DNA from: Catellatospora tritici
GTDB taxonomy: Bacteria > Actinomycetota > Actinomycetes > Mycobacteriales > Micromonosporaceae
Assembly (NCBI RefSeq): GCF_019083965.1
Contig: NZ_JAHRCY010000003.1
Coordinates: 62,001 to 126,000, forward strand
Length of the DNA stretch: 64,000 bases
Reading direction: 5' to 3'
Positions 27,601 to 37,069 of the stretch are shown here, in pieces; positions within the stretch are counted from its first letter, which is position 1; each line of letters begins with the position of its first letter. Position numbers and translations under genes: made by a program. The notes under the pieces are model-generated. The model saw only the letters and a list, made by a program, of their open reading frames with translations, made no database searches and was not told where the DNA came from.

Positions 27601-30600
27601 GCGTTCTACGACGACCCGAGCTTCGGCACCACCTTCCCGCAGTCGGCGGCGACCATCACCAAGGGCGGCACCAGCATGGTGCGCAAGGCCACCGGATACT
27701 CGGGCGGGGCGTACACGTACCAGACCGACCGGCGGGCGGTGGTGGACAGCTGGGGTCGGGCCGTGACCGGCTACGACGCCAACAACTACCTCACCAACAC
27801 CAGCTACACGACCAACAGCGCCGGCCTGACCACCGCCTCGGTCGTCACCGATCCGCTGGGCCACACCACGACCACCACCTTCGACACCCTGCGCGGGCTG
27901 CCGCTGACCAAGACCGACGTCAACGGCGTGGTCACCCGCTGGCAGTACGACGCGCTGGGCCGCACCACGGGGATCTGGCAGTACTCCCGGCCCACGACCG
28001 CACCGGCGAACTACAAGTTCAGCTACGTGCTGTCCAACACCGGGCTGTCCTCGTCCACGACCGAGCGGCTCAACGACTCGTCCGGCTATCAGAAGTCGAC
28101 GCTGATCTACGACGCGCTGCTGCGTTCCCGCCAGACGCAGACGATGACTCCGCAGGGCGGACGCCTGGTCACCGACACGTTCTACGACAGCCGGGGCTGG
28201 GTCACCTCGACCTACAACGGCTGGTGGGACCCGGCGACCCTGCCCAATACGACACTGGTCTCCGCGGCGTCGCTGGGCAGCCAGGTGCCGAGCCAGACCT
28301 TCACCACCTACGACGGCCTGGGACAGGCCGTGAAGGTGACGAAGGCCAAGAACGGCGTCGCGGTCTCCACGACCACCACCGTCTACAACGGCGACCGCAC
28401 CACGGTCATCCCGCCGGCGGGCGGGGCGGTGCAGACCACGATCAACGACCCGCTGGGCCGGGCCAAGCAGATCGACAACTTCAAGGTCGCGCCGACGGTG
28501 AACACGCCGACGGACACCTTCAAGGGGCTGTACTCCATCTCCGGCGGTACGGCGATCTCGTCCACCTACGGCTACGACGGGCACGGCCGGCAGTCGGTGC
28601 TGACCATCGGGTCCAACACCTGGACCACGACGTTCAACGCGCTGGGCCAGGTGATCTCCAAGTCCGACCCGGACGCGGGGACCAGCACCAATTTCATCTA
28701 CGACAGCAACGGCAACCTCAAGCAGTCCACCGACGGCGGCGGCAAGACCGTGTCGTACACCTTCGACGCGCTCAACCGCAAGACCGGCATGTACGCCTCG
28801 GCCTACACCGCGCAGTCGGCGTCGAACCAGCTCGCGAAGTGGGTGTACGACAACTCCGACAACGCGACCCCGGGGATGACCTACCCGATCGGGCACGTCA
28901 CCACCGCCACCTCCTACGTCGGCGGCCAGGCGTACGTGCAGTCCGCGGTGAACTTCAACATCTTCGGCAAGTCGCTGGGTGAGAAGACCACCCTGCCGAC
29001 CACCGAAGGCACCACCCTGGGCACGTCGTGGACGGTGAGCCACCTCTACACCGCGACGACCGGCCTGCCGCTCAAGGACATCTACCCGGCCCAGGGCGGC
29101 CTGCCGGCCGAGACGGTGCTGCACGGCTACAGCGGCGTGCTCGACCTGCCCAACACCCTGGGCGGCCTGACCGGCTACACGCAGGGCGTCAGCTACGACG
29201 CCTTCGGCCGGGTGAACCAGGTGACCCTGGGCTCGGCGCCGAACCAGGCGTACGTCACCAACACCTACGACGAGAACAACGGCAACCTGCTCAACCAGCT
29301 CGTCACCCGGTCCACCGGCACCGTCACCACCCTCGACGAGCAGGCCTACCGCTACGACCTGGCGGGCAACCTGAACCGGCAGATCTCCACCCGGATGGGC
29401 TCGGCTGCCACCTCGGAGACCCAGTGCTACAGCTTCGACAAGCTGCGCCGGCTCGTCGACGCCTGGACCGCCAACGACCAGTGCGCCATCGCGCCCACCC
29501 CCGCCAGCCGGGGTATGGTCGCCGACGCACTCGGCGCGTCCAGCGCCTACTGGACGCACTGGAACATCTCCGATGACGGCAACCGCACCAGCCAGGTGGA
29601 GTACAGCACCACCGGTGGTTCGGACCGCACGGTCAACTTCACCTACAACGGCAACGGGACCGGACAGCCGAACACGCTGACCGGCACCACCGGCGCGGCC
29701 AGCGGGTCGACGTCGTTCACCTACGACGCGGCCGGCAACATGCTGACCCGCAACGCGGGACAGGGCAGCCAGGTCCTTGGCTGGAACGAAGCCGGCCGGC
29801 TGACCGGCATCACCGGTGGCACCGGCGGGCCGAGCAGCTTCGTCTACGACGCCGACGGCAACCTGATGCTGCAGAAGAACCCCGGCAAGACCACGTTCTC
29901 CGTCGCGGGAGAGCAGATCGACCTCAACACGAGCACCGGTGTCGCCACCGGTACGCGCTACTACTCGCTGCCCGGCGGCCCGACCGTCGTGCGGACCGGC
30001 AGCGCGAGCGCGTTCTCGTACGCCATCGCCGACCAACACGGCACGCCGGTCCTGTACCTGGACAACACGGCGCAGGTGCCCAGCTGGCGGCAGTACACCC
30101 CGTTCGGCGCCGAGCGGGGGGCGGCCATGACCGCACCGGACAACCACGGCTTCCTCAACAAGCCGGTCAACTCCAACACGGGGTTGACCCATATCGGGGC
30201 CCGCGAGTACGACCCGGTCACCGGGCGGTTCGTGAGCATCGACCCGCTGTTCGACAGCCAGGCGCCGCAGACCTGGAACGGGTACGCGTACGCCGACAAC
30301 TCCCCGGTCAACAAGAGTGACCCGGAGGGCACCTGCGTCGTCGACGAGGACACGAGCCGCTGCTACAACCCGGCGGCCGAGAAGCGCGAGGAGGAGCGCA
30401 AGGCGCAGAACAAGATCGACAACGATGTGCACGCCAAGTGCGACCAGGCATGCACCCTGCGTCGCCAGGCGGCGGACCGCCGGGCTCGCGAATACCGGGC
30501 CAGCCTCATCGAGTGGACCAAGGCCTGCTCGGCGATGTACGTCCTGATCTGCATCGACTACCCGGTCCACCCCAAGGAGGAAGAGGAGGTCGTCGAGACC

Positions 30601-31080
30601 AGCGAGTCGATCGACCTGGGTCCGCTGAGCGACATCCGGATATCGCGGACCTGGGGAGGCGACAACGCGGGGACGTTCTCCGCGTCGAACGCCATCACGG
30701 ACGCGCACACCTGGTCCAAGGCACTGGCCACCAAGGGTTCGGTCAGCTGGGACGTCGCGAAGACGGTCAAACTCGGCGCGGAGGAGACGTTCACCTACAC
30801 CTGGGGCGACACCCACTCCGACACCCACACCGACACTCAGACCGCCGGCTACGGCGCCGGTGAACGGGGCTACTTCGCACCTGACGTGTCGATCAGCTGG
30901 TCGAAGGTCAACTACTACGTGCGGTTGTCCAACGGCGAACGGGTGCAGACCGGAACCGGCTACCGGCTCAACGTCGAGTACAAGGGCGAGTACCAGGTCC
31001 GTGTACCGGCCGGGGCCACCATCCCGTCCGGCAACTCACCGCAGGACGTCGCGGCGGCTATCTTCAACAGGCTGGGCTGA
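24625..31080 (+). CDS. secreted RHS-repeat protein with an aerolysin-like C-terminal domain
   Basis: 2,151 residues. A long signal peptide ends near NVAAAAPGG. An N-terminal carbohydrate-binding-like/insecticidal-toxin-type region (SYNSAGIDGQ; GDGWSTPRSYVEQTF) is followed by many YD/RHS repeats (Y-D-x-x-G-N/R-L motifs) and the RHS core end GLTHIGAREYDPVTGRFVS, YADNSPVNKSDPEG at about residue 1900. The variable tip after DPEG (about 250 residues) begins with a charged Lys/Glu/Arg helix (PAAEKREEERKAQNK), then a Ser/Thr-rich strand region with ETFTYTWGD and a final YQVRVPAG. That resembles the pore-forming module of aerolysin/ETX-MTX2 toxins. The ATG at 24625 is preferred because AAAGG lies six bases upstream; an ATG at 24619 is also in frame. 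The candidate immunity lipoprotein follows at 31194. Confidence 0.85.
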   Translation: MRSQRGRLRHARQTSIISSMTALATIMAMGVPNVAAAAPGGRITAGAPAVSPGPSVKGVHPVPSKFQPPANDPARRTFVADKTSFPAAADTTIALPTTTSAGLSATGSRVQGRGTPVWAQPVTGKRPVSLGVRVLDRARTEAAGVNGVLLTVTPDSSGTDPVRIGLDYAGFAQAYGGNYGSRLRFFQLPACALTTPTLAACQRRTPLVSSNDARTQSVSTQLAAAPASARTMVLAAASDPGNDGGSGGTFAATDLKPSGSWTGGGSTGSFGYDYPLVVPPAASKLVPKLALSYNSAGIDGQTASTQSQASWVGDGWSTPRSYVEQTFTACSESPEGTASPKSTPDMCYNGPILTLALNGSTTSLVWDSGASKWRPQQENGVTVTRVTGSNNGSGTYNTDYWKVVERDGTEYQFGRNQLPGWTSGKTPTNSVDSEPVYSSHSGDPCYQISGSGFNNSVCTMAYRWNLDYVTDVHGNAMAYYYKQDRNYYGQNQGASNTSYVRDSHLDRIDYGFADGGAYGTVGNRVQFNTGDRCVSGTCQPLNSANKANWPDVPYDLICASGATCSSWGPSFFSTVRLTSIATQQWSTATSSYIPVDTYALSQTIPPTGDGTSPTLWLSSITRTGNDTTAGGSASPIAMPPIQFGSIQLQNRVDTVTDGLPAFYRYRIQSVTTESGSVVTVTYGRPNPCTAPVTIAPASNTSSCYPVSWTPPGYTNPITDWFNKWAVTKVVSTDPTGGAPALSTTYRYLGGAAWHYDDNEVTKAKYRTYGQFRGYAKVQTVSGDGVNDLQTLTEASYYRGMSKNNNTTTVNVTDSLSGSHEDIDQLAGKPLETTTFRGDGGAVDHATITSYWVSGATATRTRTGLSALTANWVAEAKTYTRQAVTAGGTTNWQYTAVESSYDATVTSPTVGLLKHSYTHTLPVNTAYDQCLTNSYAPPSSTRNLVGLVAEAETVSVACAGYSAGTTDSVPGTLNALSAPTTVSRPNQVMSATRAFYDDPSFGTTFPQSAATITKGGTSMVRKATGYSGGAYTYQTDRRAVVDSWGRAVTGYDANNYLTNTSYTTNSAGLTTASVVTDPLGHTTTTTFDTLRGLPLTKTDVNGVVTRWQYDALGRTTGIWQYSRPTTAPANYKFSYVLSNTGLSSSTTERLNDSSGYQKSTLIYDALLRSRQTQTMTPQGGRLVTDTFYDSRGWVTSTYNGWWDPATLPNTTLVSAASLGSQVPSQTFTTYDGLGQAVKVTKAKNGVAVSTTTTVYNGDRTTVIPPAGGAVQTTINDPLGRAKQIDNFKVAPTVNTPTDTFKGLYSISGGTAISSTYGYDGHGRQSVLTIGSNTWTTTFNALGQVISKSDPDAGTSTNFIYDSNGNLKQSTDGGGKTVSYTFDALNRKTGMYASAYTAQSASNQLAKWVYDNSDNATPGMTYPIGHVTTATSYVGGQAYVQSAVNFNIFGKSLGEKTTLPTTEGTTLGTSWTVSHLYTATTGLPLKDIYPAQGGLPAETVLHGYSGVLDLPNTLGGLTGYTQGVSYDAFGRVNQVTLGSAPNQAYVTNTYDENNGNLLNQLVTRSTGTVTTLDEQAYRYDLAGNLNRQISTRMGSAATSETQCYSFDKLRRLVDAWTANDQCAIAPTPASRGMVADALGASSAYWTHWNISDDGNRTSQVEYSTTGGSDRTVNFTYNGNGTGQPNTLTGTTGAASGSTSFTYDAAGNMLTRNAGQGSQVLGWNEAGRLTGITGGTGGPSSFVYDADGNLMLQKNPGKTTFSVAGEQIDLNTSTGVATGTRYYSLPGGPTVVRTGSASAFSYAIADQHGTPVLYLDNTAQVPSWRQYTPFGAERGAAMTAPDNHGFLNKPVNSNTGLTHIGAREYDPVTGRFVSIDPLFDSQAPQTWNGYAYADNSPVNKSDPEGTCVVDEDTSRCYNPAAEKREEERKAQNKIDNDVHAKCDQACTLRRQAADRRAREYRASLIEWTKACSAMYVLICIDYPVHPKEEEEVVETSESIDLGPLSDIRISRTWGGDNAGTFSASNAITDAHTWSKALATKGSVSWDVAKTVKLGAEETFTYTWGDTHSDTHTDTQTAGYGAGERGYFAPDVSISWSKVNYYVRLSNGERVQTGTGYRLNVEYKGEYQVRVPAGATIPSGNSPQDVAAAIFNRLG

Positions 31081-31097
31081 CCTGTCCGAGCCGGGCG

Positions 31098-31137
31098 GGG
31101 CGGCGGGGGGCGCCCCCCCCCGGGCGCCCCGCCGCCC
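31098..31137 (+). terminator. GC-only hairpin after the RHS gene
   Basis: GGGCGGCGGGG (31098-31108) pairs with CCCCGCCGCCC (31127-31137), 17 bases after the RHS stop. A second short GC hairpin (GGCGGGG/CCCCGCC) follows. Likely slows or ends transcription before the small lipoprotein gene. Confidence 0.45.
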
Positions 31138-31193
31138 AAACCAAGCGGCGGGGCCCGCCCCCGCCGTGACGACCGGCGACCATCAGAAAGCGG

Positions 31194-31658
31194 GTGTACA
31201 TGAGACGTAGCGCGCGAGCAGTGGCGATACTGCTCGGCTGCCTGCTGGCGGCGGCCTGCCGAGACGAGCCGGCCACACCGAGTCCGCACGTGACCTTCGA
31301 CCCGTTCGAGGGCATGCCGGTGGTCGCCTCGTGGAGTTCGGCCACCTCGGACACGGACGTGGTTCTGGCACAGATCCCGGACAACGGGCACGGCATGTGG
31401 CTGCGTACCAGGTGCAGCGGCTCAGGCCGCACGCATGTGACGGTGCGGGGCGCGTCCTTCTCGATCGACCGGACGGTCGAATGCGACGGCGAATGGCACG
31501 CCACCGACGGGTTCCCGGCACTCGGAGATCCAGACGTGGGCCCCTACCCGATCACCGTCGACCCGGTGGACCGGGTCAACAACTGGGAGGTGGTGGTGCT
31601 GCAATCCGTCAGCCTGCACCGTCCCGTCTCGGGCACACCGTCGCCGAGCACTGGCTAG
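31194..31658 (+). CDS. small lipoprotein, candidate immunity protein for the RHS toxin
   Basis: 154 residues, or 152 if the ATG at 31200 is used (GTG 31194 and ATG 31200 are both in frame; the second gives the usual Met-Arg-Arg start). The N terminus is a lipoprotein signal, RRSARAVAILLGCLLAAAC, with a lipobox L-A-A-A-C. The mature part is a small beta-rich domain with two separated Cys residues (CSGSG; VECDGEW) that could form a disulfide. No known domain recognised. It is the only gene between the RHS toxin and a strong terminator, and immunity to a pore-former would be expected at the membrane surface. The immunity role is inferred from position and localisation only. Confidence 0.65.
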   Translation: MYMRRSARAVAILLGCLLAAACRDEPATPSPHVTFDPFEGMPVVASWSSATSDTDVVLAQIPDNGHGMWLRTRCSGSGRTHVTVRGASFSIDRTVECDGEWHATDGFPALGDPDVGPYPITVDPVDRVNNWEVVVLQSVSLHRPVSGTPSPSTG

Positions 31659-31664
31659 GCGACA

Positions 31665-31711
31665 GCGTCAACGTTTTGGCCCCCGCTGGACGGGGGCCAA
31701 AACGTTGACGC
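31665..31711 (+). terminator. perfect 20-21 bp inverted repeat (strong bidirectional terminator)
   Basis: The 20-base arm GCGTCAACGTTTTGGCCCCC (31665-31684) is exactly repeated in inverse at 31692-31711, with one more G-C pair closing a CTGGA loop. It starts six bases after the lipoprotein stop. It is the most perfect hairpin in the window and isolates the RHS/lipoprotein unit from the TIR genes. Confidence 0.75.
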
Positions 31712-31955
31712 ATTGGTGGATCGCTGGGGAGGCTGGATTGTCGTCGCGACCTCGAGTCAGATCGCGTGGCGAGTTCGTCGTACACGGCAGCGGCCCGCCT
31801 CGCGGGCGGGGCGTCGGCGCGAGTTCCCAGTGTCTGCGGCGCAGGTTCTGTCTGAAGGCGCGCGCCGCTGATGATCACTTGTGTGGTCTTGTCGGTCGGT
31901 AGCTCCCGCATCGTGCTGAGCCGGTGTCTGAGCCGGCTGTGGTCAAGCCCCTCTG
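31712..31955. other. intergenic spacer before the first TIR-TPR gene
   Basis: About 240 bases. Contains a small open plus frame (31705-31902) rich in Arg/Ser that I do not regard as a gene. No family resemblance, no ribosome site. Confidence 0.4.
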
Positions 31956-31961
31956 TAACGT
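31956..31961 (+). promoter_or_regulatory. -10-like element, leaderless start of the first TIR-TPR gene
   Basis: TAACGT (TA-N3-T) ends six bases before the GTG at 31968. No Shine-Dalgarno sequence fits that start. The same arrangement (TAGTTT, six bases, GTG) precedes the second TIR-TPR gene, so both messages probably begin at or next to the start codon. Confidence 0.45.
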
Positions 31962-31967
31962 AAGGAT

Positions 31968-33779
31968 GTGGGTGGACACGTATTCATCAGCTACCGTCAC
32001 GCCGGACCGGACAGCGCCTACGTAGAGAGGCTCACCAGCCATCTTGAAACGTCGGGCATCAGTGTCTGGTACGACCGGGACATCGTGCACGGAGAACGAT
32101 GGGCGAACGCGATTCAAGAGGCGATCGACACCGCCGGCGCCGTCGTCGTGATCATGACGCCCGCAGCGGAGGCATCGGACTGGGTGCGACGTGAGGTCGA
32201 TCAGGCCGAGCGGCGGGCGCTGCCCATCTACCCCGTGTTGCTGGACGGTGAGCGCTTCTTCTCGCTCGCCCACCTGCAATTCGAAGACGTGTCGACAGGC
32301 TGCATGCCATCGACAGACTTCGTGGAGAAACTCGGTTCCCACATCTCGAGCTATCCAGAGGATCTGGCGAGACGCCACCAAGCCGCCGTGCCCTTGCTGC
32401 GATCCGGCGATCTGACGCAGGCAACGCGCATTCTCCTCGGCGTCGTCGCCGCACGGACCAGGCTGCTCGGACCAGACAACGCCGATACGCTCACCGCCCG
32501 CCATGATCTGGCGACCGCCATGCGTGACTCAGGGCAGTACACCGAAGCGGGCAAGACCCTTGCCGCTGTCGCCGAGGTCCGCGCCCGCGTCCTTGGCGCG
32601 ACTCACCCCGACACCTTGCTCAGCCGGTTTGAGGCAGCCTGCGCATCGGGATCGGCTTCGGGCTGGGAGCGTGCGGTGCCCTTACTGAGCGAGATCGTGT
32701 CGGCACAAACTCAAGCGCTCGGCCCCGACGACGCCGCGACGCTGCGAAGCCGAGCCGTACTGGCCGATGCGTCGAGCAGGTTCCGGCCCGCCGAGTCCGC
32801 GACCCAGCTGCGGGAGATCGTGCACAAACAGACGTCGCTCCTCGGCGCCGATCACGCGGACACACTGCGCAGCCGACGCCGGCTCGCGGATTCGATCAGC
32901 GAGGCCGGGCACGATCCCCAGGTTCTGACAATGCTCATCGACATCGTCGCCGCGCAGACGAGAACGCTCGGGCCGGTTCACCCGGACACCCTGGACAGCC
33001 GCCACAACCTGGCAATGGTCATCGCGAGCACCGGCGACTACACCCACGCGATCAGACTGCTGCGTGAAGTCATCGGCGACCGGACCAAGTCCCAGGGACG
33101 AACCCATCCCGGGACGATCTCCTCGCGTGCCGCCGTGGCGGTGATCGTCGGCAAAGCAGGCGACTGGGACGAAGCCATCGTCGGGCTCAAGGAGGCGTCA
33201 GCCGCCTTCCACCTGGCCCTGGGCCAGGACCACCCGCTGTCGCTGACGGTCCGTCAGAACCTGGCCGTCGCGCACTACAACGCCGGTGACCCCGAACTCG
33301 CACTGCCGCAGGTCCGCGGCGTCATCGCCGATCGGACTCGGATCCTGGGCGCCACCCATCCCGACACCCTGCACTCCCGAAGCGAGCTGGCGGCGTTGCT
33401 GGTCCAGGAAGGTTCCTCCGAAGCCATCGACGAGCTACGCGATGTCCTGAAGCTTCAAGGCCACACGCATGGATGGCATGACCGGAGAACGCTCCGTACG
33501 GGGTACGCGCTCGGCACATTGCTCGCCAACGACAACGTGCGCGATGAAGCAGCCGACATACTGGGCAGCGTGCACGCGTGGCAAACACGTCTACTCGGAA
33601 CGGATCACCCGGAGACACTGGAGACCGCATACTCCGTCGCCGTGAATGCGGCCATCAAAGGCGACCTCCGCCAAGCACGGACCCTGCTCAAGCAAGTTCT
33701 GGCCACTCAGCAGCGCGTGCTCGGGCCAGACCACGCGGCGACGGTGAGATCGCGAACGTTCTGGGCGAAACTCAAGTAA
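31968..33779 (+). CDS. TIR-TPR protein 1
   Basis: 603 residues. Residues 3-122 form a TIR domain: HVFISYRHAGPDS, SVWYDRDIVHGERW and ASDWVRREVDQAERR, where E76 is the predicted NADase glutamate, then LAHLQFEDV closing the fold. The rest is an array of about eleven TPR units of the kinesin-light-chain type (42 residues, each ending in a LG-x-x-H-P-D-T-L-x-x-R-like motif), here diverged from each other. Such TIR-TPR proteins are frequent in actinomycetes and are suspected sensors/effectors of immune or cell-death circuits; TPRs would bind the trigger. The GTG start is followed by the same GGHVFISY-like start as in the downstream paralogue. No protease or synthase partner is adjacent. Confidence 0.85.
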   Translation: MGGHVFISYRHAGPDSAYVERLTSHLETSGISVWYDRDIVHGERWANAIQEAIDTAGAVVVIMTPAAEASDWVRREVDQAERRALPIYPVLLDGERFFSLAHLQFEDVSTGCMPSTDFVEKLGSHISSYPEDLARRHQAAVPLLRSGDLTQATRILLGVVAARTRLLGPDNADTLTARHDLATAMRDSGQYTEAGKTLAAVAEVRARVLGATHPDTLLSRFEAACASGSASGWERAVPLLSEIVSAQTQALGPDDAATLRSRAVLADASSRFRPAESATQLREIVHKQTSLLGADHADTLRSRRRLADSISEAGHDPQVLTMLIDIVAAQTRTLGPVHPDTLDSRHNLAMVIASTGDYTHAIRLLREVIGDRTKSQGRTHPGTISSRAAVAVIVGKAGDWDEAIVGLKEASAAFHLALGQDHPLSLTVRQNLAVAHYNAGDPELALPQVRGVIADRTRILGATHPDTLHSRSELAALLVQEGSSEAIDELRDVLKLQGHTHGWHDRRTLRTGYALGTLLANDNVRDEAADILGSVHAWQTRLLGTDHPETLETAYSVAVNAAIKGDLRQARTLLKQVLATQQRVLGPDHAATVRSRTFWAKLK

Positions 33780-33980
33780 GAGCGTTGACTCGAAAATGTG
33801 AGCGAGGTGCTGGTCAGGCCGTTTGCGGTGTTGATCGTGACGGTGGAGCCGAGGTGCTTGAGTCCGCTATGGCTTGCCGGGCTGGGTATGTCCGGGCTTG
33901 GTGTTGCGCCGGTCTTGTTGTTGCCGGATCTTGGAAGTTTTGCTCCGTCTGGCCGGTGCTCGGCGATTGACGGCAGTCGG

Positions 33981-33986
33981 TAGTTT
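33981..33986 (+). promoter_or_regulatory. -10-like element, leaderless start of the second TIR-TPR gene
   Basis: TAGTTT (TA-N3-T) ends six bases before the GTG at 33993, exactly as for the upstream paralogue. No ribosome site is visible. Confidence 0.45.
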
Positions 33987-33992
33987 GCTCAG

Positions 33993-35312
33993 GTGTCCGG
34001 TCACGTATTCATCAGCTACAGCCACGCCACCGACAGTGCTTACGTCGCGAAGCTGGCCAAGCATTTCACCGCTGCTGGTGTCGAGGTGTGGTTCGACCAC
34101 CAGATCATCACCGGTGAGCGGTGGGCCAAAGTGATCCAACAGCGTATCGACACCTGCGCGGCGTTCATCGTGGTGATGAGTCCCGCCTCGGATCAGTCCA
34201 CGTGGGTGGACCGGGAGATCGACCAGGCCGAACTACGTGGCAAACCGATCTTTCCGCTGCTGCTGGGCGGGGAGCGGTTCTTCCGCCTGGCGCACCTGCA
34301 GTTCGAAGACGTCACCGGCGGCCGGATGCCATCAGCCGGGCTCGCCACCAGCCTTCTCGGCTGGCAGACCGCCACACGGGCCGCGGCGGCCGGGCCGGCG
34401 GCGGCTGTCGGCGCTGCGACCCCCGACCGCCGGCACAGCGACGACGCCCTTGGTATGCGCAAACGCGACGGCCGCGGCGAAGCCGCACAACCTCTGGACC
34501 ACGCCACCCTGAAGGCCCGCCACAACGCCGCGTTCAACATCGGACGGGCCGGGAACCGCGCCGAGGCAGCACGTCTGTTCCGCGCCCTGGTAGCCGACAG
34601 CATCCGCGTCCTGGGTCCTGACCACCCCGACACTCTGAACGCCCGCTACTGGCTTGCGCTCAACACCCACTCGGCCGGGGACGGCGCCGAGGTGACACGC
34701 ATGTTCCATGCCCTGGTAGCCGACAGCACCCGCGTCCTGGGCGCTGACCACCCCGACACTCTGAGTGCCCGCTACTGGCTCGCGACCAATACCGACCGCG
34801 ACGAAACCCGCGCCGAGGCGACCGAGTTGTTCCGCGCCCTGGTGGCCGACAACACCCGAGTCCGGGGCGCTGACCACCCAGACACCCTGAGGGCACGGTC
34901 CCGACTCGCGCTCAACGTCGGGCAAGGTGGGGATCGCGCCGAGGCTGCACGCATGTACCGCGCCCTGGTGGCCGACTACACCCGAGTCCGGGGCGCTGAC
35001 CACCCAGACACCCTGAGCGCTCGCCACTGGCTCGCGCTCAACATCGGGGACGGCGGGGATCGCACCGAGGCCGCACGTCTGTTCCGCGCTCTGGTGGCCG
35101 ACAGCACCCGAGTCCGAGGCGCTGACCACCCAGACACCCTGAGCGCTCGCTACTGGCTTGCGTACAACATCGGGCAGGGCGGGAAGGGCGCCGAGGCTGC
35201 ACGCATGTTCCGCGTCCTGGTAGCCGACAGTACCCGCGTCCTTGGCGCGGGCCATCCCGACACCGAAAGCGCCCGTTTCTTCCTGGAGAGCTACGGCAGC
35301 AGGGCTGACTGA
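33993..35312 (+). CDS. TIR-TPR protein 2 with near-identical repeats
   Basis: 439 residues. Residues 2-110 are a TIR domain (GHVFISYSHATDS; EVWFDHQIITGERW; STWVDREIDQAELR with E75 as candidate catalytic residue; LAHLQFEDV). A low-complexity Ala/Gly/Arg linker (125-165) leads to six 42-residue TPR units (175-426) with the consensus EAARLFRALVADSTRV then GADHPDTLSAR. Neighbouring units are so alike at protein and DNA level that recent duplication or conversion is likely. It shares domain order and start architecture with the gene 213 bases upstream, so the two arose by tandem duplication. Both lie downstream of an RHS toxin. Confidence 0.85.
   Translation: MSGHVFISYSHATDSAYVAKLAKHFTAAGVEVWFDHQIITGERWAKVIQQRIDTCAAFIVVMSPASDQSTWVDREIDQAELRGKPIFPLLLGGERFFRLAHLQFEDVTGGRMPSAGLATSLLGWQTATRAAAAGPAAAVGAATPDRRHSDDALGMRKRDGRGEAAQPLDHATLKARHNAAFNIGRAGNRAEAARLFRALVADSIRVLGPDHPDTLNARYWLALNTHSAGDGAEVTRMFHALVADSTRVLGADHPDTLSARYWLATNTDRDETRAEATELFRALVADNTRVRGADHPDTLRARSRLALNVGQGGDRAEAARMYRALVADYTRVRGADHPDTLSARHWLALNIGDGGDRTEAARLFRALVADSTRVRGADHPDTLSARYWLAYNIGQGGKGAEAARMFRVLVADSTRVLGAGHPDTESARFFLESYGSRAD
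34515..35270 (+). repeat. six tandem 126-bp units encoding TPRs
   Basis: Six in-frame units of 126 bases (42 residues), each starting at an A-R-x-x-L-A-like pair and ending in HPDTL(S/N/R). Units 4 to 6 share long near-identical stretches. The array can expand or contract in frame, which would alter recognition range without breaking the gene. Confidence 0.8.
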
Positions 35313-35637
35313 TCACTTCAGCCTCGACGTACGCGTCCATGGGCGTCTGTAGTGGGCCGTCGGGGCAGATCCCTGATGCCGGGCGATCTTTCGTGCGGGA
35401 CCACCGGAGCCGACGCGTATCCACGCGGGCACGCATCGGCTCGGCGCTGGCGACTGAATGGGCCGTGGCGCCGCATCGGTTCCGAAACTTCCGCTCGCCC
35501 TGTCAGTTCTGTCGATCACTATGAGGTCCGTCTTTCTATCAACATCCACATGCCGGTGATTCAGGAGCCCCTTGACCGGCTCATATACCTGTTGTTCCCG
35601 GCATGTTGCCAAGAGAGGGTCGAGCTGGCATTCCGAT
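35313..35637. other. intergenic, nothing coding seen
   Basis: Only short overlapping open frames; no domain, ribosome site or strong repeat. The xylanase promoter region begins at its right end. Confidence 0.45.
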
Positions 35638-35681
35638 AACTTCCGGAAGTTGTTGACAGTCCTGATCGGTCGGCCCAATAC
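35638..35681 (+). promoter_or_regulatory. xylanase promoter with overlapping 14-bp palindromic operator
   Basis: AACTTCCGGAAGTT (35638-35651) is a perfect palindrome directly abutting TTGACA (35653-35658); CAATAC (35676-35681) follows after exactly 17 bases. This gives a -35/-10 pair about 200 bases before the GH11 start, with an operator-like site touching -35. Streptomyces xylanase genes carry similar GAAACTTTC-type repressor sites (from memory). A LacI-type regulator is a plausible reader. Confidence 0.5.
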
Positions 35682-35696
35682 TGCCTGCATCGATGA

Positions 35697-36980
<1,284 letters not shown>

Positions 36981-37069
36981 GCGGCACGAAGTGCCGCGGG
37001 CGTCACCCGCGAGTCCGGTGGCGCCCGCGGTGCTCTTCGACGGTGACCGCCAGGTCGAGTGAGGTGCGG

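Noticed and set aside
25552-30828. A 1,758-codon open frame on the minus strand opposite the RHS gene
   Set aside because: Long antisense frames are common opposite high-GC genes with strong codon bias; this one has no ribosome site, no recognisable domain and very biased composition.
33798-33983. A 61-codon frame between the two TIR-TPR genes
   Set aside because: No ribosome site or recognisable feature, and it runs over the apparent promoter of the second gene.
34515-35270. A CRISPR array or other non-coding repeat
   Set aside because: The 126-bp units are in frame, encode TPRs and have no spacers.
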